Below, one piece after another: positions 7,745 through 16,347 of a DNA stretch of 64,000 nt (its first letter is position 1; the number at the start of each line of letters is the position of its first letter). The notes beneath the pieces were generated by a model, which was given only the letters and a program-made list of their open reading frames with translations, was not told the DNA's origin and did not search any database. The stretch is from Defluviitaleaceae bacterium (GTDB lineage Bacteria; Bacillota; Clostridia; Lachnospirales; WQUN01), in the NCBI GenBank assembly GCA_009779755.1, contig WRDO01000015.1, positions 1 through 64,000 on the forward strand, in the 5' to 3' direction. The translations under genes and the position numbers were made by a program.

Positions 7745-8329
7745 GTGACCACACAATGGACGCAGGACAATAAAAGCAGGCGGGAAGCCTTTAACGCGCA
7801 GTTGGTTGAAGCGCACGAACGCGCAAAGAAAGCCGAACGGGAACGCAGGCCCCGACCGCGCCCACGTATCGGGACGGAACGGTTGAGCAACACCGATTCG
7901 ATCCGCACGGCGCAATCGGTAAGGCGCCGTTTGCTGGCTAAGTTGCAAGAAGTGACGGGAGCCGATGTGGACGCCCGCACCCGCGACGGTATGGCGGCGG
8001 AAGTGAAGCTGCAGCTTGACAGGGTGGACCGTCAAATCATCGCCATCCGAAGGCGTTTGCGCGCGGTGGAGGAAGAAAAAAAAGCCGGGCGCGACGAATG
8101 CTTCAAGATACGCCGCCGCCGCCAACACGATTTGAAGGAACGGACGATACGGGTCCGCCATTCCCTGTTGTACAGCGCACAGGAAGGCGGCTTTGACCCG
8201 AACCGTCCGTCGGATTTCCCGTCGGCCGCTTCAAACGGTCCGGCGGTTTCTTACGATTTCGGCGAGGGGAATGCGGGTATGGCGATGGATGCGCCCGACG
8301 ACGCGGCATCCATGGAAATGCTCGTATGA
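7745..8329 (+). CDS. Charged coiled-coil protein, unknown function
   Basis: A 194-residue Arg/Glu-rich protein with a long helix in about 10-150, a basic patch RRPRPRPRIG and an acidic, low-complexity C-terminus. I do not recognise it. The start is GTG after AAAGGGG. The stop overlaps the rsmI ATG by 4 nt (ATGA), implying translational coupling. A divergent promoter region of about 100 bp separates it from the other coiled-coil gene at 7643. Its true extent is supported by the codon-level overlap with rsmI and the conserved-looking reading frame. Confidence 0.6.
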   Translation: MTTQWTQDNKSRREAFNAQLVEAHERAKKAERERRPRPRPRIGTERLSNTDSIRTAQSVRRRLLAKLQEVTGADVDARTRDGMAAEVKLQLDRVDRQIIAIRRRLRAVEEEKKAGRDECFKIRRRRQHDLKERTIRVRHSLLYSAQEGGFDPNRPSDFPSAASNGPAVSYDFGEGNAGMAMDAPDDAASMEMLV

Positions 8330-9204
8330 ACCGCGGGACGTTGTACGTCGTGGCTACCCCTATCGGCAACTTGTCCGACATAACTCCCCGCGCCGTAAAT
8401 ACCCTTCGCGAGGTCGATCTGGTCGCCGCCGAGGATACGCGCCGCTCCCGCGCGTTATTTGCGCATTTTAAACTCAATACCCCCTTATTCTCCTGCCACG
8501 CGCACAACGAGGAAAAGAAGGGGGATTTTTTTATACGCGCGCTGTTGGAAGGGAAGGATGCGGCGTTGATCTCCGACGCGGGTACGCCGTGCATTTCCGA
8601 CCCGGGGCACCGATTGATACGTATGGCCGTCGAGGCGGGTATCGAAGTCGTACCCGTATGCGGCGCGAGTGCAGTCGTCGCCGCGCTTTCGATCAGCGGA
8701 TTCGACGCTTCGCGGTTTGTCTTCATCGGTTTTTGGCCGCGGGATAAAAAAGAACGGGACGAAGTATGGCTAAAAATCAAGGCATTCGGAAGCGCAGCTG
8801 TGTTTTATGAATCACCTATACGCATAACCAAGACATTATCTTTTTTATCGGAAGCCGACGCGGAAATGCGGATCTGTTTATGCAACGATTTGACCAAAAA
8901 GTTCGAACGTATTTACCGCGGCACGCCAAACGAGGTAATCATACAATTAACCGAAAACCCCGACGCGCGTAAAGGCGAATATACTTGCGTTATAAACCGC
9001 GGGCAATCCGCGCAAGGGCAAAAAAATAACCCCCCCGAGCCGGACGAAATACCCGCGCTTTCCTTGGAGGCCCAATTGGTGGATTTAATGATAAAGGAAA
9101 ATTGCGACTTAAAAACCGCCGCCGCCCTCCTGCACGCGCTCCCCCCCAAGAAATCCAAGAAGGTTATATACACGGCAATGCTGCGCGTAAAGAGCTTAGC
9201 TTAA
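8326..9204 (+). CDS. rsmI: 16S rRNA (cytidine1402-2'-O)-methyltransferase RsmI
   Basis: A 292-residue tetrapyrrole-methylase-fold protein. The N-terminus GTLYVVATPIGNLSDITPRA, the AEDTRRSR segment, ALISDAGTPCISDPG and FVFIGFWPR are all signature stretches of RsmI, which uses SAM to methylate the 2'-hydroxyl of C1402 in the decoding centre of 16S rRNA. The length matches the family. It overlaps the preceding coiled-coil gene by ATGA and converges on sigH, ending 10 bp from its stop. Confidence 0.95.
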   Translation: MNRGTLYVVATPIGNLSDITPRAVNTLREVDLVAAEDTRRSRALFAHFKLNTPLFSCHAHNEEKKGDFFIRALLEGKDAALISDAGTPCISDPGHRLIRMAVEAGIEVVPVCGASAVVAALSISGFDASRFVFIGFWPRDKKERDEVWLKIKAFGSAAVFYESPIRITKTLSFLSEADAEMRICLCNDLTKKFERIYRGTPNEVIIQLTENPDARKGEYTCVINRGQSAQGQKNNPPEPDEIPALSLEAQLVDLMIKENCDLKTAAALLHALPPKKSKKVIYTAMLRVKSLA

Positions 9205-9214
9205 GTACGTTCCG

Positions 9215-9823
9215 TCAGCGAAAAATAAATCGCATCGTTATCTTGCGCCGTACGCGCTGGAGGGTATTGTCCACCGATTTTAACGGTTTATCCAGCGTTT
9301 CGGCGATCTGCTTATGATTCATCCCTTCAATGTGCAGCATCAATACGCTGTATTCCATTTCGGAAAGGCTTTCACGGATAAAAAGGTTGATATCCTCGGA
9401 CGACTCGCGGCTGATGAGCAGGGCTTCGGGGTTATTTCCGATTTCCGGGGCGTCCTCGGCGGTATCGAGCGCGAGGGAGGCGTTAAGCGGCGCGTGTTTA
9501 CGCCGCGCGGCGGTTTTGATGGCGGTTAATATCTGCCGATTGATGCACAGCGACGCAAACGCCGAAAACACGGGGTTCTTCTCCGGTGCGTAATCCAAAA
9601 AGGCCTTGTACAGGCCGATCATCCCTTCCTGCATCAAGTCGTCACGGTCGCCGCCGGAAAGGAAATACATGGCGGCCTTCGCTTTTACCAACGGCTTGTA
9701 GCGCGAAAGGAGCGCGTCAAGGGCATCGACGTTACCCGCTCTTGCGGCTTGGATGAGTTTTTCATCGCTAAGGTTTGGTTTTTCGATAACGCATTTCCTC
9801 CAACAGCTTCGCTGTTTTTTCAT
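9215..9823 (-). CDS. sigH: RNA polymerase sigma-H-type factor
   Basis: A 202-residue sigma-70 family protein with region 2 (DLMQEGMIGLYKAFLDY, then ASLCINRQILTAIKTA) and region 4 (LSEMEYSVLMLHIEGMNHKQIAETLDKPLKSVDNTLQRVRRKI). Its position after rlmB and yacP is the conserved sigH neighbourhood of Firmicutes, and SigH drives stationary-phase and early sporulation genes. The start is uncertain. ATG 9823 lies inside yacP with a weak ribosome site. A good GGAGG sits 9 bp before an in-frame ATC at the point where homologues usually begin, with no ATG/GTG/TTG there. Confidence 0.9.
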   Translation of the reverse strand: MKKQRSCWRKCVIEKPNLSDEKLIQAARAGNVDALDALLSRYKPLVKAKAAMYFLSGGDRDDLMQEGMIGLYKAFLDYAPEKNPVFSAFASLCINRQILTAIKTAARRKHAPLNASLALDTAEDAPEIGNNPEALLISRESSEDINLFIRESLSEMEYSVLMLHIEGMNHKQIAETLDKPLKSVDNTLQRVRRKITMRFIFR

Positions 9824-10295
9824 CCACGAGGTTGATCACGGGATTGTTTTTGATGGGGCGGTTTTGAATATGCTTCGCACGCATGTTTTCGCGGGCGGTT
9901 TCGATTTCCGACAATAGGGCGTCCGCGGTAATGCGACTCGCTCCCTGACCGAGGATAATCAATTGCTCCAATACGTCGGACGTTGCGACGGTTACCTTGT
10001 TTTCCTTCATTCGTGCCATTTTATATGCGGCGCGTTCTATGTAACGGTCAGCCGTCTCCGCTTCCTTGGTGAAGACGACTTTAATATTGCGGTAATCCGT
10101 AACGCTCCCGACCCCGCCGGCGACCAGATGCGCGTCAAACACCACGATGACGCGGTAAATGCTGAGTGCGCGGTATTCGCAAAGCAGGTCGCACAGCTTT
10201 AAACGCGCCGTCTCCAGCGAATCCTCCGCCGCGCGGGCGAGCGCGTCATCGGCATGGATGACGTTGTATCCGTCCACCAACAGATAATGCGCCAT
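9768..10295 (-). CDS. yacP: YacP/Rae1-like NYN-domain ribonuclease
   Basis: A 175-residue PIN-like NYN domain protein with the N-terminal YLLVDGYNVIHA motif carrying the metal-binding Asp/Asn, the FDAHLVAGG segment and VATSDVLEQLIILGQGASRI. The Bacillus homologue Rae1 is a ribosome-associated endoribonuclease cleaving some mRNAs in the A site. The track start is a TTG at 10298; I take the ATG one codon later, 4 bp past the rlmB stop. The 3' end overlaps the sigH reading frame. The gene order rlmB-yacP-sigH supports the identity. Confidence 0.92.
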   Translation of the reverse strand: MAHYLLVDGYNVIHADDALARAAEDSLETARLKLCDLLCEYRALSIYRVIVVFDAHLVAGGVGSVTDYRNIKVVFTKEAETADRYIERAAYKMARMKENKVTVATSDVLEQLIILGQGASRITADALLSEIETARENMRAKHIQNRPIKNNPVINLVDEKTAKLLEEMRYRKTKP

Positions 10296-10299
10296 CAAC

Positions 10300-11130
10300 T
10301 CATTTCAAGCCGATCCGATTGCGCACCACTTCATATACCAATATCCCCGCCGCTACCGATACGTTAAGCGAACCGATCTTACCCAGCATGGGTATCCCCA
10401 CGGCAAAGTCCGCGTTCTCGCGTACCAATCGGCTCACGCCCTCGCCCTCCGCGCCCAGCACAAGCGCGATGGGCCCCGCGAAGTCGGCGTCGTATATACT
10501 CTTTTCCCCCGCGTCGGCGCAGGCGATCCACAGGCCCGCTTTTTTTAACGCTTCCAACGCTTGCGTGATGTTCGTCACGCGCGCAACCGCGATGTGTGAA
10601 ATCGCGCCCGCCGAAGTCTTTGCCACGGTACTCGTCAACCCCACGGCCCGCCGTTTGGGGATAATAACCCCGTGCGCGCCGCCCGCTTCCGCCGTACGCA
10701 TCACCGCGCCCAAATTATGCGGGTCGGTCACGCCGTCCAATACGATAACAAAAGGAGCCTCCCCGCGATTCGCGGCAATATTTAAAATATCCTCAATTTC
10801 CACATACGGCACGGCGGGGCACAAAGCGATAACCCCTTGGTGATGCCCCGTCTCCGAAAGCTCGTCCAATTTCGTCTTGTCCACTTCCTGTACGACGATC
10901 TTCTGCGCGCGCGCCTTGGAGGCGATTAAACGCAGCGTACCTTCCAACTTAGCGGGGGGTGTATTCACTTGTCCCCCGCCGGAGGGCAAGCCGCGGGACA
11001 CATCGCCGCTTACGGTTTTATGCTTACCGTCCACACGCAACAGAATGCGGTCGATCGGTTTTTCATGGTTGAGGGCTTCGAGGACGGCCTTGCGGCCTTC
11101 GAGGATAAGGGATTGGGGATTTATTTCCAT
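10300..11130 (-). CDS. rlmB: 23S rRNA (guanosine2251-2'-O)-methyltransferase RlmB with an in-frame insertion
   Basis: A 276-residue SPOUT enzyme. It has an N-terminal L30e-like substrate-binding domain (EGRKAVLEAL..., HHQGVIAL) and a C-terminal knot domain with LDGVTDPHNLGAVMRTAEA, VLGAEGEGVSRLV and GSLNVSVAAGILVYE (SAM-binding and dimer motifs). It methylates G2251 in the peptidyl transferase loop. Between residues about 37 and 60 there are ~24 extra residues, including SRGLPSGGGQVNTPP, not expected in the family; the coding DNA there is a G/C-rich palindrome. It heads the rlmB-yacP-sigH operon. Confidence 0.93.
   Translation of the reverse strand: MEINPQSLILEGRKAVLEALNHEKPIDRILLRVDGKHKTVSGDVSRGLPSGGGQVNTPPAKLEGTLRLIASKARAQKIVVQEVDKTKLDELSETGHHQGVIALCPAVPYVEIEDILNIAANRGEAPFVIVLDGVTDPHNLGAVMRTAEAGGAHGVIIPKRRAVGLTSTVAKTSAGAISHIAVARVTNITQALEALKKAGLWIACADAGEKSIYDADFAGPIALVLGAEGEGVSRLVRENADFAVGIPMLGKIGSLNVSVAAGILVYEVVRNRIGLK
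10949..11022 (-). repeat. Palindrome-containing in-frame insertion in rlmB
   Basis: The stretch encodes about 24 residues that interrupt the expected VDGK-LEGTLRLIA run of RlmB. It contains the imperfect palindrome CTTGTCCCCC/GGAGGGCAAG (10970-10992). The coding frame is kept through it. It resembles in idea the palindromic elements known to insert in-frame in Rickettsia genes, but no sequence relation is claimed. Confidence 0.5.
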
Positions 11131-11208
11131 GATGGGGTCAACTCGCTTTGCGGAGAAATGTAATACAAATGTAATATAGGGGATTTAAAGGGTTGTGTCA
11201 AAGCGTGA

Positions 11209-11227
11209 ATTGTGGGAGAATCACAAT
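11209..11227. promoter_or_regulatory. Dyad upstream of rubrerythrin, candidate operator
   Basis: ATTGTG and CACAAT form a 6-bp inverted repeat with a 7-bp spacer, 48 bp upstream of the rubrerythrin ATG, next to a TATATT that could be a -10. Rubrerythrin genes are often under peroxide or redox repressors; this site does not closely match a PerR box, so the regulator is open. Confidence 0.35.
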
Positions 11228-11274
11228 ATATTCCTTAAAAAGGAAAATCGAACACCCCCAAGGAGGCACACCCA

Positions 11275-11817
11275 ATGGAAAACATCAAAGGCACAAAAAC
11301 CGAACGTAACCTCGCCGAAGCGTTTGCGGGGGAAAGCCAAGCCCGCAACAAGTACACCTACTTCGCCGGAAAAGCGAGGAAGGACGGGTATGAACAAATC
11401 GCCGCGCTCTTCGAAGAAACCGCGGGCAACGAAAAGGAACACGCGAAGATTTGGTTCAAGCTGCTTTGCGGGGGCGAAATCCCTTCCACCATCGACAACT
11501 TGAAGGCTGCCGCCGCGGGCGAGCACGAGGAATGGACCGAAATGTACAAGCGTATGGCCGCCGAGGCCCGCGAAGAAGGCTTCGACCGCATCGCCAACCT
11601 ATTCGACAAGGTTGGAAAAATCGAAAAAGAACATGAGGAACGCTACCTCACGTTGTTACAAAACATCGAAGAAGGCAAGGTCTTTGCCCGTAAGGAAAAA
11701 TCCGTGTGGATCTGCCGCAACTGCGGGCACATCGCCGACGCCGAAAACGCGCCCAAAGTTTGCCCGGTATGCGTGCATCCGCAGGGGTATTTTGAATTGC
11801 GTTCGGTTAATTATTGA
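11275..11817 (+). CDS. Rubrerythrin
   Basis: A 180-residue protein with an N-terminal four-helix diiron domain (about 1-135) and a C-terminal rubredoxin-like domain with C147, C150, C163 and C166 (CRNCG...CPVC). The carboxylate/His ligands are seen in EAFAGESQARNKYTYFA, EETAGNEKEHAK and KIEKEHEERY. Rubrerythrin reduces hydrogen peroxide to water in anaerobes, taking electrons through rubredoxin. AGGAGG precedes the ATG. It is probably monocistronic; the CoA-transferase starts 65 bp later in the same direction. Confidence 0.95.
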   Translation: MENIKGTKTERNLAEAFAGESQARNKYTYFAGKARKDGYEQIAALFEETAGNEKEHAKIWFKLLCGGEIPSTIDNLKAAAAGEHEEWTEMYKRMAAEAREEGFDRIANLFDKVGKIEKEHEERYLTLLQNIEEGKVFARKEKSVWICRNCGHIADAENAPKVCPVCVHPQGYFELRSVNY

Positions 11818-11882
11818 GTTCGAAGTTCGGAATTCGGGATAAAAGACGAATAATAAACAAATAAAACAAAGGCAGGCAGGGT

Positions 11883-13196
11883 ATGAGGGTTATTTCCGCA
11901 AGTCAAGCGATGGATTTGATTAAAAACGGTGACCATATCGTTTCGGCGTTGGGTGCGGCGGAGGGGCAGCATTTTCTCAGCGAACTGCACACCGCCGCCG
12001 GCCGCGTGAAGGATATCACCGTCACGAGTTGTCTGTCGCTGCGCGGTTATCCCTACCTTGACGCGGCTTACCGCGATACCTTTCAAACGGATTCGATATT
12101 CTTTTCCCCGCCCACGCGCGCCGCTTACCCCAACGGCAACGTGGCGTACCTCCCGGCCCATTTGCACCTGTGCGGTGTCAATCGGCTGGTACATAGGAAG
12201 CCGAACATCTATATCGGCGCGGCGACGAAACCCGATAAACACGGCTTCGTGAGCCTGAGCGTATCGAATACCTACGAAAAGCGTATGATCCGGCAAGCCG
12301 ACACCGTTATCTTGGAAATCAACCCCAACTTCCCCCGTACCTTCGGCGACCTTGAACTGCACATAAACGAAGTCGATTACTTCATCGAAGCCGATTACCC
12401 CGTACCCGCGCTGGCCGAAGCCCCCGTCACCGAGCGCGACGAACGCATCGGTCGCCATATCGCCGAATACATCAGCGACGGCGATTGTTTGCAATTGGGT
12501 ATCGGCGGCATCCCCAACGCCGTGGCGAACGCGCTGGCTGATAAAAAAGACCTCGGCATACATACCGAAATGCTTTCCTCCGGCCTCGTTAAGCTCGTGA
12601 AATCCGGCGTCGTCACCAATGCCCGCAAGACGAAATTCCCCGGCAAGACGATCGCGGCCTTCGCGCTCGGCACGTTGGAAGTCTACGACTATATCCACGA
12701 CAACCCTTCGGTTCTTTTCTTCGACGCCAACTACGTCAATGACCCTACCGTCATCGCACAAAACGACAACCAAATCTCCATCAATACCACCCTCGAGATC
12801 GACCTCACCGGGCAATGCTGCTCCGAATCCATCGGCCCGCGCCAATATTCGGGTACCGGCGGCCAAACCGACACCGCCGTCGGCGCGCAGAAGGCAAAGA
12901 GCGGTAAATCCTTCATCGCACTTTATTCTACGGCGGAAATTAAAAGCCCCCATGAAAAAAACGCGGACGGCACTTATGTCCGTACCCGCGTTTCCAAGAT
13001 CGTCCCCATGTTAAAACAAGGCGCGGTCGTATCCCTCTCACGCAACGACGTTGACTACGCCGTCACCGAATACGGCGCGGCGCACTTGCGCGGCACTTCC
13101 GTCAAGGAACGCGCCGAACGGCTGATCGCCATCGCCCATCCCGATTACCGCGGGGAGTTAACCGCCGCCGCACGGGAGCTTATGCTTATCTCTTAA
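11883..13196 (+). CDS. Acetyl-CoA hydrolase/transferase-family CoA-transferase (butyrate or 4-hydroxybutyrate type)
   Basis: A 437-residue class I CoA-transferase of the Cat1/AbfT group. It has LQLGIGGIPNAVANAL followed by GIHTEML, where E229 corresponds to the catalytic glutamate that forms the enzyme-CoA thioester. The C-terminal domain has GTGGQTDTAVGAQKAKSGKSFIAL and VTEYGAAHLRGTSVKERA. Members exchange CoA between acetate and butyryl-CoA, 4-hydroxybutyryl-CoA or succinyl-CoA in fermentation. Substrate choice is not determinable by eye; the length fits butyryl-CoA:acetate and 4-hydroxybutyrate enzymes. It converges with the LuxR-type regulator gene (10-bp gap). Confidence 0.88.
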   Translation: MRVISASQAMDLIKNGDHIVSALGAAEGQHFLSELHTAAGRVKDITVTSCLSLRGYPYLDAAYRDTFQTDSIFFSPPTRAAYPNGNVAYLPAHLHLCGVNRLVHRKPNIYIGAATKPDKHGFVSLSVSNTYEKRMIRQADTVILEINPNFPRTFGDLELHINEVDYFIEADYPVPALAEAPVTERDERIGRHIAEYISDGDCLQLGIGGIPNAVANALADKKDLGIHTEMLSSGLVKLVKSGVVTNARKTKFPGKTIAAFALGTLEVYDYIHDNPSVLFFDANYVNDPTVIAQNDNQISINTTLEIDLTGQCCSESIGPRQYSGTGGQTDTAVGAQKAKSGKSFIALYSTAEIKSPHEKNADGTYVRTRVSKIVPMLKQGAVVSLSRNDVDYAVTEYGAAHLRGTSVKERAERLIAIAHPDYRGELTAAARELMLIS

Positions 13197-13206
13197 CAAA
13201 AACCTT

Positions 13207-15783
13207 TTACACCAACCCTTGTTCCGCGGCGATACGCACGAGGTCGGCGATTTTGTGTACGTGCAGCTTATCGTAAAGGTTTTTTGTGTACATTTTAACC
13301 GTGTTGATCGACAGGCTCCGTTTGTTTGCGATCTCCGTCTGCGAAAACCCGTGGTACAAGTCATACAAGACATCGTGTTCGCGGGCGGTCAACGATTTTT
13401 CGTTACTGCTGAACACGGTATGCTTGGTGATCAGCATGGATTGGTTTTTCGCGTACGAGGTCGCTTTATGCTTGATGGATTCCAGCCATATACGGGGGAT
13501 TGTGACGCTCGGCGCTTTACCGTCCGTTTTTTCATGCAGAGCGGCGGATATCAGTGTACGCATATCCTTACCGAGTTCGATAAACGGCATTATAATGCTG
13601 TTGGGGGCGGCCGCTTCGTATGCCTCGTTTAATGAAGCCCACGCCGTTACCTTGTTTTTCATTTGGTAGTGGATGCAGGCTTCCATTGCCAGCATCTCCA
13701 CGCGGCCGTACAGGATCGATTCCCGTTGCTTCATTTCCCTGATATAGGTCAGCAGCGGCAGGTAATTCCGGTTTAGGTAATGGTAACGTGCCTTAATTTG
13801 ATTGCCGAAATTATTGAGGAAATACGCGTGCCCGTATAAGGCGAACTCACCCTTTAACCAATCGGGCACCTTGTCCGACTGACGGACGATGTAATAATAC
13901 CACCCGAGGGCGATATCATAGGTTATAAAACGGCGGGAATAGTTTTCTTCCTCCAAAAGCGTTTTCAATTCCTTTAATACCTGTTCGGTTTTCGCGCGTT
14001 CCCCTTGGGTGATCGCTATGCGCATGATATAGAAGAGCGAACGGTGTATGGTTTCAAATTGCCTGTACTTGCGCCCTTGTTCCAACGCGTGGATAAGATG
14101 CGGCTCCGCTTCCCGAAGGTTGCCTTGGTAAAACCTGAGCTCCCCTTGGCATAAATCGCCCGACCCGTTCACGCCGCCGATCCGATTGGCCGCGTTTTTT
14201 TCCGTGCGGATAACGGCTTTCAGGAAATCATGCGGCGCATCCTTGTTTGACGTCCCCACCGCGCTGAACCATGAACCGAATGAAGCGACGTGGTTTCTGA
14301 GTGGCTCTGAAAACGATTTCGCCATATGTTTCGCCGATTTTATATAATAAACGTCAAAGTCGTAGCGGTTGTCCATGGTGCTCATCATAAACCGCACGAA
14401 TCCCCAAAAAAAGTACACCAAGCTCAGCGTATCGTTTCGGTAGGTATCGCTTTCGGGCAACGCGAGCAATTTCCGCTCATGTTTTTCCGCCATGGCGAAG
14501 AATTCTTTCCAACGCGCCAAGCAAAGGAGCGTGTACAGGTGCATGGCGGGGAAGAAGCTGACCCGGTCGTACACTTCCTCCGATGCGCGTTCAAAGATAC
14601 CCGCGATATGCAGCGAAACCTCCTGTGATGTGTTGTAACCCAGCAATTCCCACAAAACGGATACGATCGCATCGTAGTCACTTATTTTTTCGTAATAATT
14701 AAGCGCGTCCACCATAAAATCGTTTTGCCTGCACCACAGTGCCGCCGATTTGTATGTATCCGATTTTTGCCCATCCGTAAGGATTCCCTGCTTCGATTGT
14801 AAGAAGCTCAGATAAAAATGATGGATCAGGTATGCGCCTCCGTAAACGTCGAAGCGGATATAGGCGCATTGTTGCTTTAACCCGGTGAGCAACCGGTCGT
14901 CGCCGCCCGCAAGGATATCAACCAATTCGACGGAAAGGCGGTCTATCAACGACAACCGTAACAAAAATATTTTTAAATCACTCGGCAAATGGTCCCAATT
15001 CTCGACCTCCATGAGCTTAAAGAAATTTTGCTTCAGCATCGTTTTCACAAACCCCGTATACATGGGTACCTTCTTTAACGACCGCGTGACGAGGTTTGCC
15101 GCGAAAGCCCACCCTCCCGTATCCTTATATATATTGCGTATGGTTTGGCTGCCCAATGACAATCCTTGTTGCTTAAGGCAATGCATTAATTCATCCTCGG
15201 TAAAGTTCAGCTCTTCCTCGTTTATTTCCGAGACGAATCCTTTTAACCGGTATATTTCAATGTTGATCTTCGGCATATTGCGGCAGATCAGGAATATTTT
15301 GATGTTCGGCGTTAGGTTGTCGATGATCTTGCCGATGAAAGCCAGCACAGACGGCTCTTTGATGATATGGAAGTCATCCAATACGATCGAACACGGCTCG
15401 TTCGCCAGCACATGGTTCTTAAAATGCAGGAACCGCTCCGTCATATTTGCGTTGGGGGGGAAGCCGGCCGCCTTAAATCTTTCGGCAAGGCTGTCGCCGG
15501 CGCGCAGGGTTGCGGCAACCAGACTTTCCCAAAGGCGGGCGATGTCGTTACCGTCCTCGTAAAGCTGTACCCAAAGGAACGGGCGCTGCTGTTGCCGCAG
15601 GAAGTCATGGACGGCGCGTGTCTTGCCGCAGCCCGCGCCCGCGCATACGGTTATGATGGATTGGGTTGTCGCGGTGGTCAAAAGGTTGTTGATCCGTTGC
15701 CTGACCAAGTGGTTGGGGTCGTCCTCGCGGTAACCTTTTGCCGCGATATCCCCTTTTTGATTAGTACCGACCATTTCATTCAC
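13207..15783 (-). CDS. LuxR-family ATP-dependent (LAL/MalT-like) transcriptional regulator
   Basis: An 858-residue STAND-type regulator. The N-terminal NTPase has Walker A VCAGAGCGKT (46-55) and the Walker B region CSIVLDDFHII. A long helical/TPR-like middle follows, and then a C-terminal LuxR HTH (LTAREHDVLYDLYHGFSQTEIANKRSLSINTVKMY), which binds DNA. MalT-like proteins oligomerise on ATP and inducer binding and activate nearby genes. AAGGGGTGA precedes the ATG. The convergent CoA-transferase and divergent small gene at 15976 are the nearest candidate targets, but the inducer is unknown. Confidence 0.93.
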   Translation of the reverse strand: MNEMVGTNQKGDIAAKGYREDDPNHLVRQRINNLLTTATTQSIITVCAGAGCGKTRAVHDFLRQQQRPFLWVQLYEDGNDIARLWESLVAATLRAGDSLAERFKAAGFPPNANMTERFLHFKNHVLANEPCSIVLDDFHIIKEPSVLAFIGKIIDNLTPNIKIFLICRNMPKINIEIYRLKGFVSEINEEELNFTEDELMHCLKQQGLSLGSQTIRNIYKDTGGWAFAANLVTRSLKKVPMYTGFVKTMLKQNFFKLMEVENWDHLPSDLKIFLLRLSLIDRLSVELVDILAGGDDRLLTGLKQQCAYIRFDVYGGAYLIHHFYLSFLQSKQGILTDGQKSDTYKSAALWCRQNDFMVDALNYYEKISDYDAIVSVLWELLGYNTSQEVSLHIAGIFERASEEVYDRVSFFPAMHLYTLLCLARWKEFFAMAEKHERKLLALPESDTYRNDTLSLVYFFWGFVRFMMSTMDNRYDFDVYYIKSAKHMAKSFSEPLRNHVASFGSWFSAVGTSNKDAPHDFLKAVIRTEKNAANRIGGVNGSGDLCQGELRFYQGNLREAEPHLIHALEQGRKYRQFETIHRSLFYIMRIAITQGERAKTEQVLKELKTLLEEENYSRRFITYDIALGWYYYIVRQSDKVPDWLKGEFALYGHAYFLNNFGNQIKARYHYLNRNYLPLLTYIREMKQRESILYGRVEMLAMEACIHYQMKNKVTAWASLNEAYEAAAPNSIIMPFIELGKDMRTLISAALHEKTDGKAPSVTIPRIWLESIKHKATSYAKNQSMLITKHTVFSSNEKSLTAREHDVLYDLYHGFSQTEIANKRSLSINTVKMYTKNLYDKLHVHKIADLVRIAAEQGLV

Positions 15784-15816
15784 CCCTTACCTTTAATAAC
15801 ATACCATAAAATGACG

Positions 15817-15846
15817 GCTTAACCAATACTTTTTCTCATTTGTCAA
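15817..15846 (-). promoter_or_regulatory. Candidate promoter of the LuxR-type regulator
   Basis: On the minus strand TTGACA (15846-15841) is followed after 18 bp by TTAAGC (15822-15817), 34 bp before the regulator ATG. The -35 is consensus, the -10 is poor. Confidence 0.35.
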
Positions 15847-15975
15847 TACACCACAAAGGATATTTTTGCGATTTACTATGGTAAATAATTTTATGAACAA
15901 AGGGGCTAATTCGCGCACGTAACTTGTTTTACAATAAACCATCATAAACAGCAAGCAGATTTTAGGAGGTGTAGA

Positions 15976-16209
15976 ATGAAAACGGTAGTCAAAGAAAAGG
16001 AATACAGCACCTATAATGCCAAATGCTTGGGGTACAAGCACATCGGGGAATATGGGCACGACGACGGGTTTGAAGAACAATTGTACCTGGCGGAAGACGG
16101 GCAGCATTTTATCTACGGTATCGGCGGCCCCAACAGCCCTTATCCCGAACCCGAAATCACCCTCGTCAAAGAAGAAAAAGCGGTACTGTGGAAAAAAAGA
16201 ACCACGTAG
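15976..16209 (+). CDS. Small protein of unknown function (77 aa)
   Basis: A 77-residue acidic, Tyr/Gly-rich protein (KHIGEYGHDDGFEEQLYLAEDGQHFIYGIGG) without signal peptide or membrane segment. I do not recognise it. TAGGAGG 7 bp before the ATG and a strong terminator about 70 bp after the stop argue that it is a real monocistronic gene. It lies divergent from the LuxR-type regulator, a position typical of a regulated target. Confidence 0.65.
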   Translation: MKTVVKEKEYSTYNAKCLGYKHIGEYGHDDGFEEQLYLAEDGQHFIYGIGGPNSPYPEPEITLVKEEKAVLWKKRTT

Positions 16210-16229
16210 ATTTTATCGCATTATAAAAG

Positions 16230-16261
16230 CGCATGGCTCCGCAACGACTAATCCATGCGCC
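16230..16261 (+). other. Hairpin after the 77-aa gene
   Basis: GCGCATGG and CCATGCGC form an 8-bp stem with a 16-nt loop. It lies just before the terminator hairpin and may stabilise the mRNA 3' end. Confidence 0.45.
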
Positions 16262-16276
16262 GTATATGACGGCTAC

Positions 16277-16320
16277 AATAGCGGATTCGTTGCTTTTTAA
16301 TGAAATCCGCTATTTTTTCC
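16277..16320 (+). terminator. Rho-independent terminator
   Basis: AATAGCGGATT (16277-16287) pairs with AATCCGCTATT (16304-16314), followed by a T-run. It ends the 77-aa gene transcript. The ORF-track start of the next kinase (16300) falls inside this hairpin, which argues for the later ATG at 16348. Confidence 0.9.
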
Positions 16321-16347
16321 GTTCTGACGCTTAAGGGGGATAGTGGG

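Noticed and set aside
11811-12953. Minus-strand ORF of 380 aa
   Set aside because: Antisense shadow of the CoA-transferase; Gly/Val/Asp-rich composition typical of such shadows.
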